Part shown: piece after piece, positions 11,072 to 22,065 of the stretch | Layout of the letters: the number at the start of each line of letters is the position of its first letter | How positions within the stretch are numbered: position 1 is the first letter of the stretch | Source: Membranipora membranacea | Lineage: Eukaryota; Bryozoa; Gymnolaemata; Cheilostomatida; Membraniporidae | Length of the DNA: 64,000 nucleotides | Assembly: GCA_914767715.1 (NCBI GenBank) | Contig: OU612066.1 | Coordinates: 11,227,001-11,291,000 of the forward strand | Direction of reading: 5' to 3' | Made by a program: the position numbers and the translations under genes | The notes under the pieces: model-generated | Seen by the model: the letters and a program-made list of their open reading frames with translations, nothing else | Databases searched by the model: none | Told to the model about the DNA's origin: nothing

Positions 11072-12656
11072 AGGGCAGACAACGCTATCTGGGAGAACTT
11101 TAGCTCAGTCACCACTGGGAACTGCAGCCTGTGAGCTCATTTTCATATCGAAATAATGTCAAGTTGTCTGGGAAACCATCACCTTTCCCTCACTCAAAGT
11201 ATCCTCCAGGTACATCACCAATGACCAAACTTTGGCACAGCATTGAGGTTTACAACAGCTGCACAGAAAACAACTACAATATATTCGGTCTGCAAACCAA
11301 GATACGGCGGGTTAAGATTTAAGAAATTGGTGGTATTAGCACAGAAACCAATGATCTTGTCCTACTAAACTGTTTATTTGAGTGTCTCATCAGATGGGAT
11401 GGTACTGTTTTCGAAGCAGAACCTGGAAGGGCTGCCAAAGGTTTCTACATCCAAACCGCTTAGGCATGTATAGTGTTGCTTTTGAATGAGTGCAAGAATA
11501 AGAGATTATCTCAGACCACATTCCCTAACAATGACCTGACATAAGTTATCACTATTACCAAATGTTTAATCCTCTCCTGCCATTGTGTTCTAAAAAAAGT
11601 GTGAGGTGAGAGAACAGATAATTTGTGCTTGTATGTAATTGATTGCTTGACAACTGAAGTCAAGCAGGAATTATTTTCAATCAAGTCACAGCTTAGGGAA
11701 TGCCATGTCAGCTTACACCAATCACAACCAGCAAGGCCTTCAGTAATCACAAAAAGTGTTCACTAAACGCAGCAAAAAATAACCTCAACACAGATAACCC
11801 CAATTGCGTAGCAGGATATAATTATGTCAGCAGAGGGTGCAGTTTACATAATCTCAAGTGGAACAACAGGCTGGGATTAATTTGGAAAGGCATAATCTTG
11901 TGTGCTCTCTTTTGTTTCCATTTTTTTATCCGATAGGATGACAATATTGAAGTCCCGTCTGCCCTTTGGTTTACAAATTCTGGCAAAAAAATGGAGAATT
12001 AAAATGAAGAAAAAATTTTCATGCTTCAATGACAATCGAGGAGCATGTTGCTACCTAGGCCAAGGGTTTAATTTGTAATTAACTCTTACCATAATCCCTA
12101 AACAAAGGCCTGACATGAATAATCATTCAGAAGTTGATAATAGTGTATCTGATTTTTTTTTAACAATCCTGTCCAGCATGGCTCCTTTGATTTTAACCAA
12201 AAAATTATTCATCAGTAACCAAATATCATTATTAACTGGAAATAAAATTTCACATACCCAGAATGTACTTCATATTGAAACAGTATCCAGCTGTACATTT
12301 CGGCTTCATCGGCTTCATTTTTCAATGCCTTTACCCGCCTTGGGTAATCTCATTTCTGTTCACAAAAATCACACAAGTTACAGAACAACAAGTTATAAAT
12401 TACACAATATACATTGTTACGACATTCTTAACCTCTGCTATGGTTTTCATAATATCCGCTATGGTCAAACAAAGCATAATCAAACTAAAATATCTTGGTC
12501 TCAAACCAAATTTACAAAGAACAAAGCTTACCTGGCGGAAATTCGTCAAATTTTAATTACCCTTTATACCAAACTAAACACCTGAAAAATGTGAGCTATC
12601 TATCGCATTGAAATAACATTCAAGAAAGTATCACACTGAAGATCAGACCCTCCACC
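11072..12656. repeat. 5' flank of T2 (probable 5' UTR and intron)
   Basis: Collinear with 59965-61586 (T6) and, from about 11320, with the flanks of T1, T3, T4 and T5. Reading frames at 11131-11322 and 12115-12585 reappear in T6 in altered form and are shifted elsewhere, so coding is unlikely. A pyrimidine tract ending in AG near 11936 is conserved and could be an acceptor for a 5' UTR exon. Confidence 0.45.
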
Positions 12657-15120
12657 ATGTTTTTCAAAATGGAGCATCTTTTGTTCATTTTAGCAGGTGA
12701 GCCGGATAAAACCTTATAGTTCGGAAATATCGATCAACAGTCATGATTATTAATGAACCTGTTCTACAATATATGCTGTGATAATTTATCATATCTGTTT
12801 TTTTTAACTGTGCTATGTTAATATTATACTTGGTTTCAAAGTAGTTTGTATTGTACCTTTTTGTACCTGATTTTTGTCTTATTAGCAGGGACAGTTTTTA
12901 GTTTTAACTGCAAAAAAAAGATTATCATACTCCTACACTTCTAGGAGGCATTTTGTCGCCATTCCTATATTCTGTCATTTTTTAGTTTTAGTAAGTCAAT
13001 TCTATGCCGAATACTGCTCGACACTCAGACTATCAGAGAGCAACCGTTCCTATAGGAATCAAATGAGCGTCAGAGGATCTTATTTTTTTCTGGTAGTCGA
13101 TCCATCATCTCAAGAAATTGTCACTCTTCAATATCAAACTAAAGGTAAGTTCCTAGTTCCCAAATTACTAATACAATAATTTTTATGCAAAATCAATCAA
13201 CCAAGTCAACTACATTATAATATACAAAAACATATTTATATGTTTGGTAATATTATACTAAGTCAATCAACTATGTGCCACATTGTAACATTGCACAAAT
13301 TCTAGGATCCCTGACTTATTGACCTAAACAGGCGCACGATAATGGTCTGTATGGGGGGGGGGGGGGGTCTGAGGTTACACTGGACCTTACATGCTCTCAA
13401 TGTCATCACAATTTAATAAGAGGTATATATAACAAATAAAGTTTGACCCCAGGCATTTTTCTCTCATTCACATAGTGCACTACAAGACTTGTAATCTGGA
13501 CATCTAGATTTAAAAATCCATGGAGTAGATATACTGAATATCTAGGCCGTAGTGTTAGAAAAGATCCCCCCAACCACCTACCATCCTCAACGCAAGTCAA
13601 ATCCAACGAAGTTGGTTCTCAAAGCATTGTTTAGATTTTCTTTTAAATCAACTGGATGCTGCTATTAATCAATGCCTGGTCTCTCTTTGATTTTAGCCAC
13701 TTATAAACAGGATGTGAGGTTTGATATATATGAATTGGACGGAGATGATTCCAGAAGAGAATTCATAATTTTACACATTTATAATGTGAAGCTGGATCAT
13801 AAGACTAATCTGCTCGGTTATTACTCTGAAGGACAATTGACAGCAGATCGATTTGGAAACAGACTGATAGCAACGGTATTGTGTAGTTATTGAATGAGTC
13901 ATAATGTAGCAATGTTATGCACTATGTTGTCAATAGTCACAAACTGCCACCATCTTTGAAGCGTGGCTACTCTTTATATCGTAAAGGCAGAAGGATTGTT
14001 TTTACTATGTATGCGTCGCGCGAACACACTATGAATCGCTGGTATTTGTAGTCCGTTCCGCAGGGACCTGGCAAGGATGAATGGCGTGCAAGTACCAAAT
14101 CAGAAATGACTGCCGGCGCCGGGAAATGAACATGGACCCTTAAGGTCGCAAGTCCGTACCCACCAATCGCAGCTTTATTATTAAAATTGTGTATTGCTTT
14201 GTATATCAGACCTGGCCTGAAGTGATTGTAATTTATGTTGTTGTTTTACGCAGGCAATATAAAGCTGCATTTTTTTTGCAGGTTTATTTGTCAGATCTTT
14301 TTTTACAAGCCATCATTGTGAGTAAACAAAAATTTGTCTTTTGACATTGTCATGGAACATAAATTTTTGGTTATATATAGATTTTATAATAGCAAAATAC
14401 CAAGTAATTTGACAAAAAATATCCGTCCGAAATCGGTTTTAAAAATGCAGCTTTCCAGCTGAATGGATTGGTGCATATATCTATGTGTTAAGATTTTGTT
14501 TCACAAATATGTATATTTGTTTCAGCCCGGTTTAAAGCATGCAGCCCAAAATGTTTCCATGTGTGACAACAATGTGTTTGAGGTAATTGGTGGACTATGG
14601 GGATTCAAACTTATTAAACATAACAGTAAGTTCATTATCAGAATGTCTGCATTGTCACACAAAGCAGTTTTTTCCATCAGATTGTTTGATCGGTTTTTTT
14701 CATCTATGCTATCATTGGATGAAATAAAAATCTGAATTTTGTGGCATTGTCAGACAAAATTCAGATTTTTATTTAATGTCAATGATGGTCTATAAAAAAA
14801 GCAAGAATCTGAGCATATATGATTCTGTCGAAAAAATCTATGGGAAGATACGTAAATGTGTAAATGTACTTTCAGACACATTCAAAACTGTTTTTTTTAT
14901 ATGCTGATTTAATTGTAAGCTGTTAGGGGGTAGAATCTGTCATATTATATATACTCATTAGTGATCTCCCATGTCATTTTCAAAATACGTGATCTGATTT
15001 TACTTTTTTGCAGGATCCAGGGAGAAAAGTGTAGTCTGTGTTGTGAAAAGTAGAAGAAATATGAAAGTGAGGCTGACTGGTATCAAATCCTGTTCGCCAC
15101 AGACTGAATATTCAGTCTAG
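12657..15120 (+). CDS. T2: small secreted four-cysteine protein, beta-trefoil-like (five exons)
   Basis: Exons 12657-12696, 12986-13144, 13697-13875, 14526-14625, 15014-15120; introns GT-AG with phases 1, 1, 0, 1; 194 aa. The upstream ATG used by T1, T4 and T6 is mutated here (CTGAAG), so the start is the second conserved ATG, MFFKMEHLLFILA. The signal peptide runs to about residue 21. The four family cysteines are kept (YCSTLR, SMCDNN, VVCVVK, KSCSPQ). Its second exon differs strongly from T1 and T4 in the stretch after STLR. T6 is the closest copy, with 16 replacement but only 4 silent codon differences in exons 2-4. Intron 4 holds a perfect hairpin at 14722-14774. R2 follows directly. It may be a diffusible ligand; the fold and role are inferred. 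Confidence 0.72.
14722..14774. repeat. Perfect ~20-bp hairpin in T2 intron 4
   Basis: Arms 14722-14742 and 14754-14774 (AAATAAAAATCTGAATTTT and its reverse complement, plus two more pairs) enclose an 11-nt loop. The same hairpin stands in T6 intron 4 at 63682-63734, where the arm bases are unchanged while the loop and the base next to it have changed. Confidence 0.85.
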
Positions 15121-15313
15121 AATTCACTGCTATAGAGGTTGATCAACACTCATTGACTCTTCATAATATTTCATCATTCGATCTGGTATCCAATCAGAAC
15201 ACTTAAATTTTAACATCTTCCTAACGTCCGATCAAATTGTGGTTTCTTACTCAAGTTCTTGTAAAAAAATGAAATATATTGATTTGAACAAAAGAGATTA
15301 AGTTTATCCGTGT

Positions 15314-15321
15314 AATATAAG
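15314..15321 (+). promoter_or_regulatory. TATA-like element of R2
   Basis: AATATAAG in the block conserved before every first R exon, about 125 bp upstream of the R2 ATG at 15443. Confidence 0.5.
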
Positions 15322-17210
15322 AGCAGACATTCACATTTGTTCACATTTGGTGTTTTGGCAAAGGCTGAAGTGTTGTATCTAGTCTTGATAAAGCTTGATC
15401 ATTTTACCCATAAGTGAAGGAACATAAAACCACAACCAGGATATGGTGCGCTATATGTCTGAGGTAAGAACACGCATCCCTTTGATCAGTTTATAAATCA
15501 GCGCCACAAAACTTTGCTTTCAGCTCACTTTGGTTGTGTCGGAAAATTGAAACCTTTGGTATGATAAGGTAGACTCTTGCAGTTTGTCTCTTTCAGAGTT
15601 TTGCACCTGTTAATAGTTATAGTAATGGCATCAACCAGTTATATTCTTTCATATGTCATTGGAAAGCTCACAACATCAGAATCTTGTAAAAACTTATTTT
15701 TACATACGTTACTTCATATGACATGATGTCATGTCAAAATCATGAAGATGCAATCTTGTTTTCATGGTAACTAATGGTGATAGAGCTATGATTTAGTCAC
15801 CATTCACACCTGTTTTAACTATTTGCTCTAGAATATATTTCACTACAATTTCTTTATTCAAAGGTTTATTTTCATTGATCTTGCAACATTGTAACATCGT
15901 AACTGTATTTTAGTAGAAATAAGTATGCATTGATCACGAATGAGCTGAAAATGGCTCTTTAATAAATTTTGTCCTCCCATGCCGGGAGGCCGTCGGGCAA
16001 GGGGTAAAAGTCTGGGGGGCTCGTACTATCCTCCCCCTCAAATTATGACAAGCTGTCATTGGCTAAGATTATGCATCTTATATTTGATGCATCAAAATTG
16101 ATTAATATATATTTGTATCAATACATTTGATATAATTATGCATATATATGTGTGATCTGATTTTCTTGCCTAACTTTTCCGGTGTATGGCACTGTATTCT
16201 ACCATTATTTGATTGAGAGTTATCCTTGCAACAGTCAAATAAAATGTAGAATGATAAAATGACATCATTGGAATTTGATTTTACGCGACTCTGACATTGA
16301 AAGCTTTCAGATGGTATACAAAACAATATGTTCACCTGAATTCTCGTTAGCTTAAATTGTTCATGCCTAGGGTCATGATCATGATTATCACTTATATTTA
16401 TGGAATTTTATAAATAGAATCATCATTTTTTATTCTCCCTAATATGCGACAAACCAAAATGATTGAATTTGGGGATGATTGTATTTTATCTGTAAAAAAT
16501 TATATGAGAATGGACAGTCAAGAGTTAATTGGTAATTGAAACAAAAGTTGTTATAAAAGTGGTGGGAAGCGTAGTACTCCGACAGTTTTGGTGAACAATT
16601 CACCACCGCTTGTATTTTTCTACTATACAGTTGATGATTTTGCTCGGCGTTGAAGTTGCTCTCATTGTGGCTGCTGTAAAAGATAGCTCGAGAGACTCCA
16701 GGTAAAGTATTGTAGTTAGTAACATATAGTTATCTTGCGAGAGGTCCTATTCTGCTCTTGTTCTGCTTCATGTTTTTTCTTTGTGGGAATTCTACTCTCC
16801 AAATCCATGCTGTTGAGCATAACTTTTATGCAGAAGTATAGATTGTAATAGTATGATTGATAATATGATTGAAATCTGGTCAAAAGAAAATTACCACCGC
16901 CCTGAGCCCGCTTTTATCTCCAAGTCAGACAACTCAATAAAACACAGTCATACATACAGGAACTCTACTCACTGATATCGATGGTAATCTCATACTTTTT
17001 CAAGGGCCTTTCAGTACAGCTATGGGTTTCAATTACCGGTTCCCTGGAGAGAACGGGCTGCAACACAACATTCATGCGAAGTCCCTAAAAGTTATTTTGT
17101 GAAAATTCTCAAAGCCTTGAATCAAAGTGAAAGTTTGTTTTTGCCTGCCTTTAAACTGAAAGTATAACTGCAAGAATCTAAGTATGGATTGATCTTTTCT
17201 TGTTTTACAG

Positions 17211-18147
17211 AATTACTCTAAACATGACAGAACAGAACTTCACTGACCCAACTATAAATCTGAGAATAAATTATCCCACAACCATGGAATCAAGTTTAGA
17301 TTATAATCAAACAGTTTTTTATTCAACCGACGATGCTATTTATCATTGGGACATTTCCCAGGGAAGGGAATCTTCTACCAAATTCATACAACGCAATGAT
17401 GGTGATGATGATGATGATGGTAGAATCATGAGCTTTGTTCAAATCAGCAGAAAGAGATTTCTTGTACATTTCACTTACTCGTTGTATGTGTATCAGGTCA
17501 CTGACTATACTCTAAACAACAGCACAAGACAGGATACATTGGTGTGTACAAGCCATGACTGCTGTCACCAATTTAGTGTAAGGTGTATGCAGGAAGAAAC
17601 TCCAGATCTCGGACCCATTGCTGTAGATCACCGCTCCACATCAGGAGTCGTCTATTATATACATGACTCAATTCTCTATAGGGTGGATCTCTCTGTAGAC
17701 TCGGCTGCCACAACATTTGACTTCAACAGCACGGGTGGAAGTGCCACAGCGATGACATTTAATAACGGCTACTCAATGGTGACTATTTTTTCCCATATAA
17801 GTGCCGTAATTACTGCAAATGATTTCAACTTAAAGTCACAGAAATCCAGCTTCATGGAATTCCACGAATATCACAAACCTGTTGATAAAGCCATAATAAT
17901 GCAAGAAAGTCTGCTTCTCTGTCACTCACATTACAGCTTGCTGTTAATTGACATGAAAACAGGCCTCTCTAGCTTTGTTTTTGAAAGAACCACCCACTTT
18001 CCACCATACAACACCACCAACATTAGCCATGACCAAATCAAAGTGAAGGCCATGGCAGGAAAGAAAAACCAGACATCCCTACTAGCCTTCGCCTTGGACT
18101 TCAAACTGATAAAGCTAGAGTACACTGGTAAGTTGAATATGTCTTAA
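17211..18147 (+). CDS. R2 ectodomain exon, open through the donor: possible soluble propeller-like protein
   Basis: The frame from 17211 to the TAA at 18145-18147 is open for about 312 codons and joins in phase 2 to the signal-peptide exons. A GAT run (17401-17424) adds an aspartate tract absent from R3. The tail-less product is an inference from the lost acceptor at 18291-18292. R3 carries the same exon with a frameshift and a ~90-bp deletion. Confidence 0.45.
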
Positions 18148-19257
18148 TTAGAGTAAATCCAAAAGAAGACACAAAAACGTTATATTGCTAAATATCTCAC
18201 ATTGCATTCCATATTTAGATTATAGCATGCAATATTTTAACGTTGATATCATTTCATGTAGTTTGCAAATTTGCGTTTAAATCTTTTTATAATTGAAAAT
18301 ATCACTGATAATGCCAGCGCAGTGACTGAAGTTCCAGATGTTCCAGATATTCCAGATGTTTTAGATGTTCCAGCCAGCTCTGACAAAAATCAACAGAATA
18401 TTACGGTAATGATTTTATGCTTGGATGGTAAAGGATCAGTTTTTCATTTATTTTTTAATTTTGGCATGCTCCTCGTATTATTTAATGTTGTCAAAGTAAA
18501 AGTCGTTGTCTTCCCTTGCACAGCAAAACATTACTAAGGTTTTGAGTGCCTTGTCCTAGCTAATTGTTGCCTCAACAAGTCCGAACACATGGCTAGCCTT
18601 ATTATCCCCCCCACCCCTTACATTGTGTTGTTTGTATCTGATATACACATTGCTCCCACTTTATATTAATTTATTTTTTGTTGTAGCTTTAGTTGGCTGC
18701 ATTGTATCTTTGGTGATGTTAGTAATTGGAATAGCTTTAGCTGGTCTGCTATATCAAATGAGAAAAAGAAGCTGTTGTGTAGATCAAACTAAAGTTGCAA
18801 ATACACATGAGCATATTACCATGAGGCAACCCCAACAGCCGTAATCAGCAGCCAAAAAGGTTTAAGGTGGAGAAAGTTATGCCCTAACAATAGAATTATA
18901 CTATTTTGGAGCACATGAATGGCCTTTGATGCACATAAACTCTTTTTTAATTTTCACTTCCACAGGTATTGAACTCAACACATTTGACCAGACAGTTGTA
19001 GAACAAGGGATAGTTCGGCAGAATCAATAAGATGAAGAGCAGTCAGATGAGAACCGCTCTAATCATGACAGCCAGGTTAAGAACAAACCCCTTCCACCTC
19101 TACCAATTCAATATAGACACCCTCGAATGCACCTGCAATCTAACAATGCCGATATGTCTGGTGAGCCTTACCATGAAGAGGTACTTGAAAATCCAAGGCC
19201 AAGGCCCCCAATTCCGAGGCCCCCATATGTGCCACCTAGGATATCACCCCTGTCTAG

Positions 19258-19672
19258 CAGTGGCGTATATTAGCACTCACGGCCCACAGATTTCTGTGAG
19301 TGGCTGAATAGCTCAGTGTGTAGAGCGTCCGCTTTATAATCACTGATAATGTGATTGTTGTGGGTTCGAATCCCATCATGGTCATTTTTTTTTCAAATGG
19401 GTGCTTTATAACTGGTGCATTTTTACCGTAATCTTCTACTGCTATTGAGTTGTTTTCTGAAAGTACCCAACAGCTCAGTGAGCTATTGAAATACCTCTCT
19501 CCTTGCACTATTTTGCTACCGATATGCAAAATTTTCCGTGGTGGGAGGCCGCTTAAGCGCCCCTCCCACACCCTCCCCGCCACGCCTACGGCGTGTGGAT
19601 CGGGCTGCGCCCGATTATTATGCTCATCTCTGAAAAGTCAGTGAGTGAAATTTTTTAGAATATACGCCCCTG
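19258..19672. mobile_element. hAT-like MITE carrying a tRNA-like module, inserted in the R2 tail
   Basis: A 415-bp element with 14-bp terminal inverted repeats (CAGTGGCGTATATT and, inverted, CAGGGGCGTATATT) and a perfect 8-bp target duplication ctgtctag at 19250-19257 and 19673-19680. R1 and R3 show the site without the insertion. There is no transposase. The interior has a tRNA-like segment and three GC-rich hairpins between about 19538 and 19616. The 8-bp duplication and CAGNGGCG ends are hAT hallmarks. Confidence 0.88.
19300..19385 (+). repeat. tRNA-like module inside the hAT-like MITE
   Basis: It has a TAGCTCAGTGTGTAGAGC A box and a GGTTCGAATCC B box at about tRNA spacing. It is inside a transposon and present in the decayed sister copy too, so it is not called a functional tRNA gene. 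Confidence 0.65.
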
Positions 19673-20311
19673 CTGTCTAGTACGTCCCAGCCTGTAGATA
19701 GTGCATCAAGTTCTGATGAGGTTTCTAATTCAAACTTTTCTGGTACTCATACTGATGGCAATCACTCTGAAGAATCACCGTACTGTGACAATCCTTGTGT
19801 CTTTCCTGATAATGGTGCACAGAATTTTGATTACGATTACGCTGCTGAACATAGCAGGCTGTCCAACTTAAGGGCTGAACCATATCAGTATAGACAACCT
19901 GTAATGCACACGCGACCTAACGATGCTGATGTGTCTGATGAGCCGTACTATGTAGAGGTACTTGAGCATGTAAATAGACCTATCAATGTTCCAAGGCCCC
20001 CGTACGTTCCACCTAGCATATCACCCATGCCTAGTACGCCCCTGCCTGTAGTTAGGGCATCAAGTTCTGATGAGGTATCTGGTACTCATACTGATGACCT
20101 ACACACTGAAGAATCATCAGACTGTAACAATCGTTGTGTTTCTCCTGATGATGATGCAGACTTCGTTGATTGCAATGACGCAGAGTATTTTGATGGTGCG
20201 TACGCTGTTGAACCAAGTACACTGTCTAACTCTGTGACTGAACCATCAACATTTACGTGGTGTTCATTTAAAAGTGTGGTATCTGACATTTTACAAGGAT
20301 TATCAGCATAA

Positions 20312-22065
20312 TTAGAATAGAGCATGCTAAAGCTCCTAACCCTTCCAGAATAAATAACCTGACTTTTTAAACTGGAAAATGAAGACATTTTGTACATTGT
20401 GTTTCGATTTTGTTTTATTCTATTTTGTAAATAAACTTTTATTTGTACAATTTTTTGGTTAACCAGTAAATTTATCTTTCGATTATGAAAACTCTGAGTG
20501 ACTGTGCTCAAATCTGTGATATTTTGTTAGCGATTGTGATTCATTATTATTCTTCTATTTACCTTAAATTTCATTTAATTGCCATGTCTTTTGTGGGCTG
20601 ACCGGACTCTCTACAACCATACTTTTAACATCACAAAATATTTTCATAACAAAATGACTAAAAACATTACTATATATATATACTCAAAAAGACAACTGGA
20701 CCTAATTCTGTTCAAAGAATAGTTTGAGACAGAGTTTTGATGATCATGTCATAGGCTAGATCGAGTTTGATGCAAATTGCTTGTGTTTGGAGTTACTTCC
20801 CCTTAGGTGGATGCATGACCTGTTTCATTACATGGATTGTCTATACATCATTCAATACTCTTGCCTTAGCTCGATCATCAATTCAGTCTGCAAACCATAG
20901 GCGAGGCTGTAGAAAGGGCCTCGCAGAACAATTGCAATAGCCTGGAGCACTATACCTTTCAGATTTATTTTTAGTTACCCAAACAACCTAAAATAACAGT
21001 TCACCAAAGCAATTCCACCTTGCAGCTGTTTTATTGAAATTGGCTAAGATCAAAATGTCACTGCCAATGGCTGATTAGTGCCTGTTTCAGTTTCTGGCAG
21101 CTTGCTGTACACTTATGATTAGGAGTTCCATCATGGCCTCACCTCTAGGATGCATTCTAGTTTTCTAGGATGTATCACACTCTCAGTACAAGGACTTCGG
21201 GCAACTTGCGTCCCTCTTGAGGGGCAGCCAACCCTTTTGTCATAAACAGGGGTTTTATTGAAATTAAGCTTTCCAGCCAATACCCAGACAGCCCTAACAA
21301 TGGTTTGATAGTTTCAGACCCTATCCCAGCAATTTTATTAGTATCACATTCATGACTCATGAGGGAGAGTAACGACAGGCGAAGGCGGAGGGGGGTGGGT
21401 TGGGAGGAGGGGCGAATTTCTTTCAACAGAGCTTTGATGAGTTTGTCTTTGCTGAATTGATCACTAAACATTGACCCTTACCGTTTTAGAGCCATGAGAA
21501 CTTCAAAATCCAGGTGTGTTTATAGTCAGCGAAAAAGGCTATTTATAGCAATTTTATTTGTGACCATTGTAAGCCGTTTGCAGGTATCTGTGATGATTTG
21601 ACAATTTCTATGGAAAAAGTTGTGATTTCACTGACATGGGTGTGATGCAGGTCAAGCACCATATAATCCAGGATATTTACTTTTGTTAAAATGAAGTTTA
21701 CACCATAAAAGTGGATGTCAATATTATTTGTCAGTAATAATATTGCATTACATCTTTCATCTGCCCGCATTATCAAATGCATTCATTCACTGATATAATC
21801 GTGTACCCCTGCTATACATAATCTATCACATGCAGCATTTTCATCTATCTAGAGCCTATAATGGTATAATTTTAATGAATTAAAGCTCAGAATTTTAATA
21901 CTATTATAACTTTCATTGCATAACAAAAGTCAGAAATATGTAAAATGGATTAGAGCTGACACTATACGTTATTCTCATGTGAGTAGAATCATTGACTGCA
22001 TCACAGATAAGTCAGCACTTCACTTTCACCGACATCAGATGGATTCGTCTCTGGGCTGAGATAAG
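20312..22065. repeat. R2 3' UTR and post-R block (unit 2)
   Basis: Begins with the R2 3' UTR, with AATAAA at 20430-20435, and continues collinear with 7417-8940. It differs by a short interspersed element at 21042-21251. No gene is supported. Confidence 0.6.
21042..21251. mobile_element. SINE-like short interspersed repeat with 14-bp target duplication
   Basis: Flanked by an exact 14-bp direct repeat, GTTTTATTGAAATT (21028-21041 and 21252-21265), that is single in the unit 1 counterpart near 8140. Related copies are at 32721-32911 and 42336-42526. The long duplication suggests insertion by a LINE machinery. No clear tRNA promoter boxes are seen. Confidence 0.7.

Larger units (their letters stand above)
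15443..20311 (+). pseudogene. R2: receptor-like gene with intact signal peptide and ectodomain but broken stalk and tail
   Basis: Exons 15443-15463 and 16631-16701 give the signal peptide (MVRYMSELMILLGVEVALIV). Exon 17211-18127 adds an intact ~305-aa ectodomain with about nine N-glycosylation sites, cysteines in VCTSHDCC, VRC and LLCH, and repeated beta-strand blocks (VFYSTDDAIYHWD; GVVYYIHDSILYRVD) typical of a beta-propeller, perhaps Sema- or YWTD-like. The stalk exon (18293-18405) has AA where R3 has the acceptor AG, and it is one base shorter, which shifts frame. The membrane exon starts at 18687 (VGCIVSLVMLVIGIALAGLLY). The tail exon from 18966 meets TAA at 19028 and is split by a MITE at 19258-19672, although 19673-20311 remains repeat-like. 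If the intron after 18127 is kept, translation stops at 18147, which would give a secreted ectodomain of about 341 aa. Confidence 0.62.

Noticed and set aside
11131-11322. 63-codon frame before T2, repeated at 60025-60216
   Set aside because: Only present in a recent duplicate pair, and it lies in a probable 5' UTR. No evidence of coding.
19254-19583. 109-codon minus-strand frame with a GFEPTT motif
   Set aside because: It lies almost entirely inside the hAT-like MITE and reads through its tRNA-like part; such frames are a known artefact of tRNA-derived repeats.
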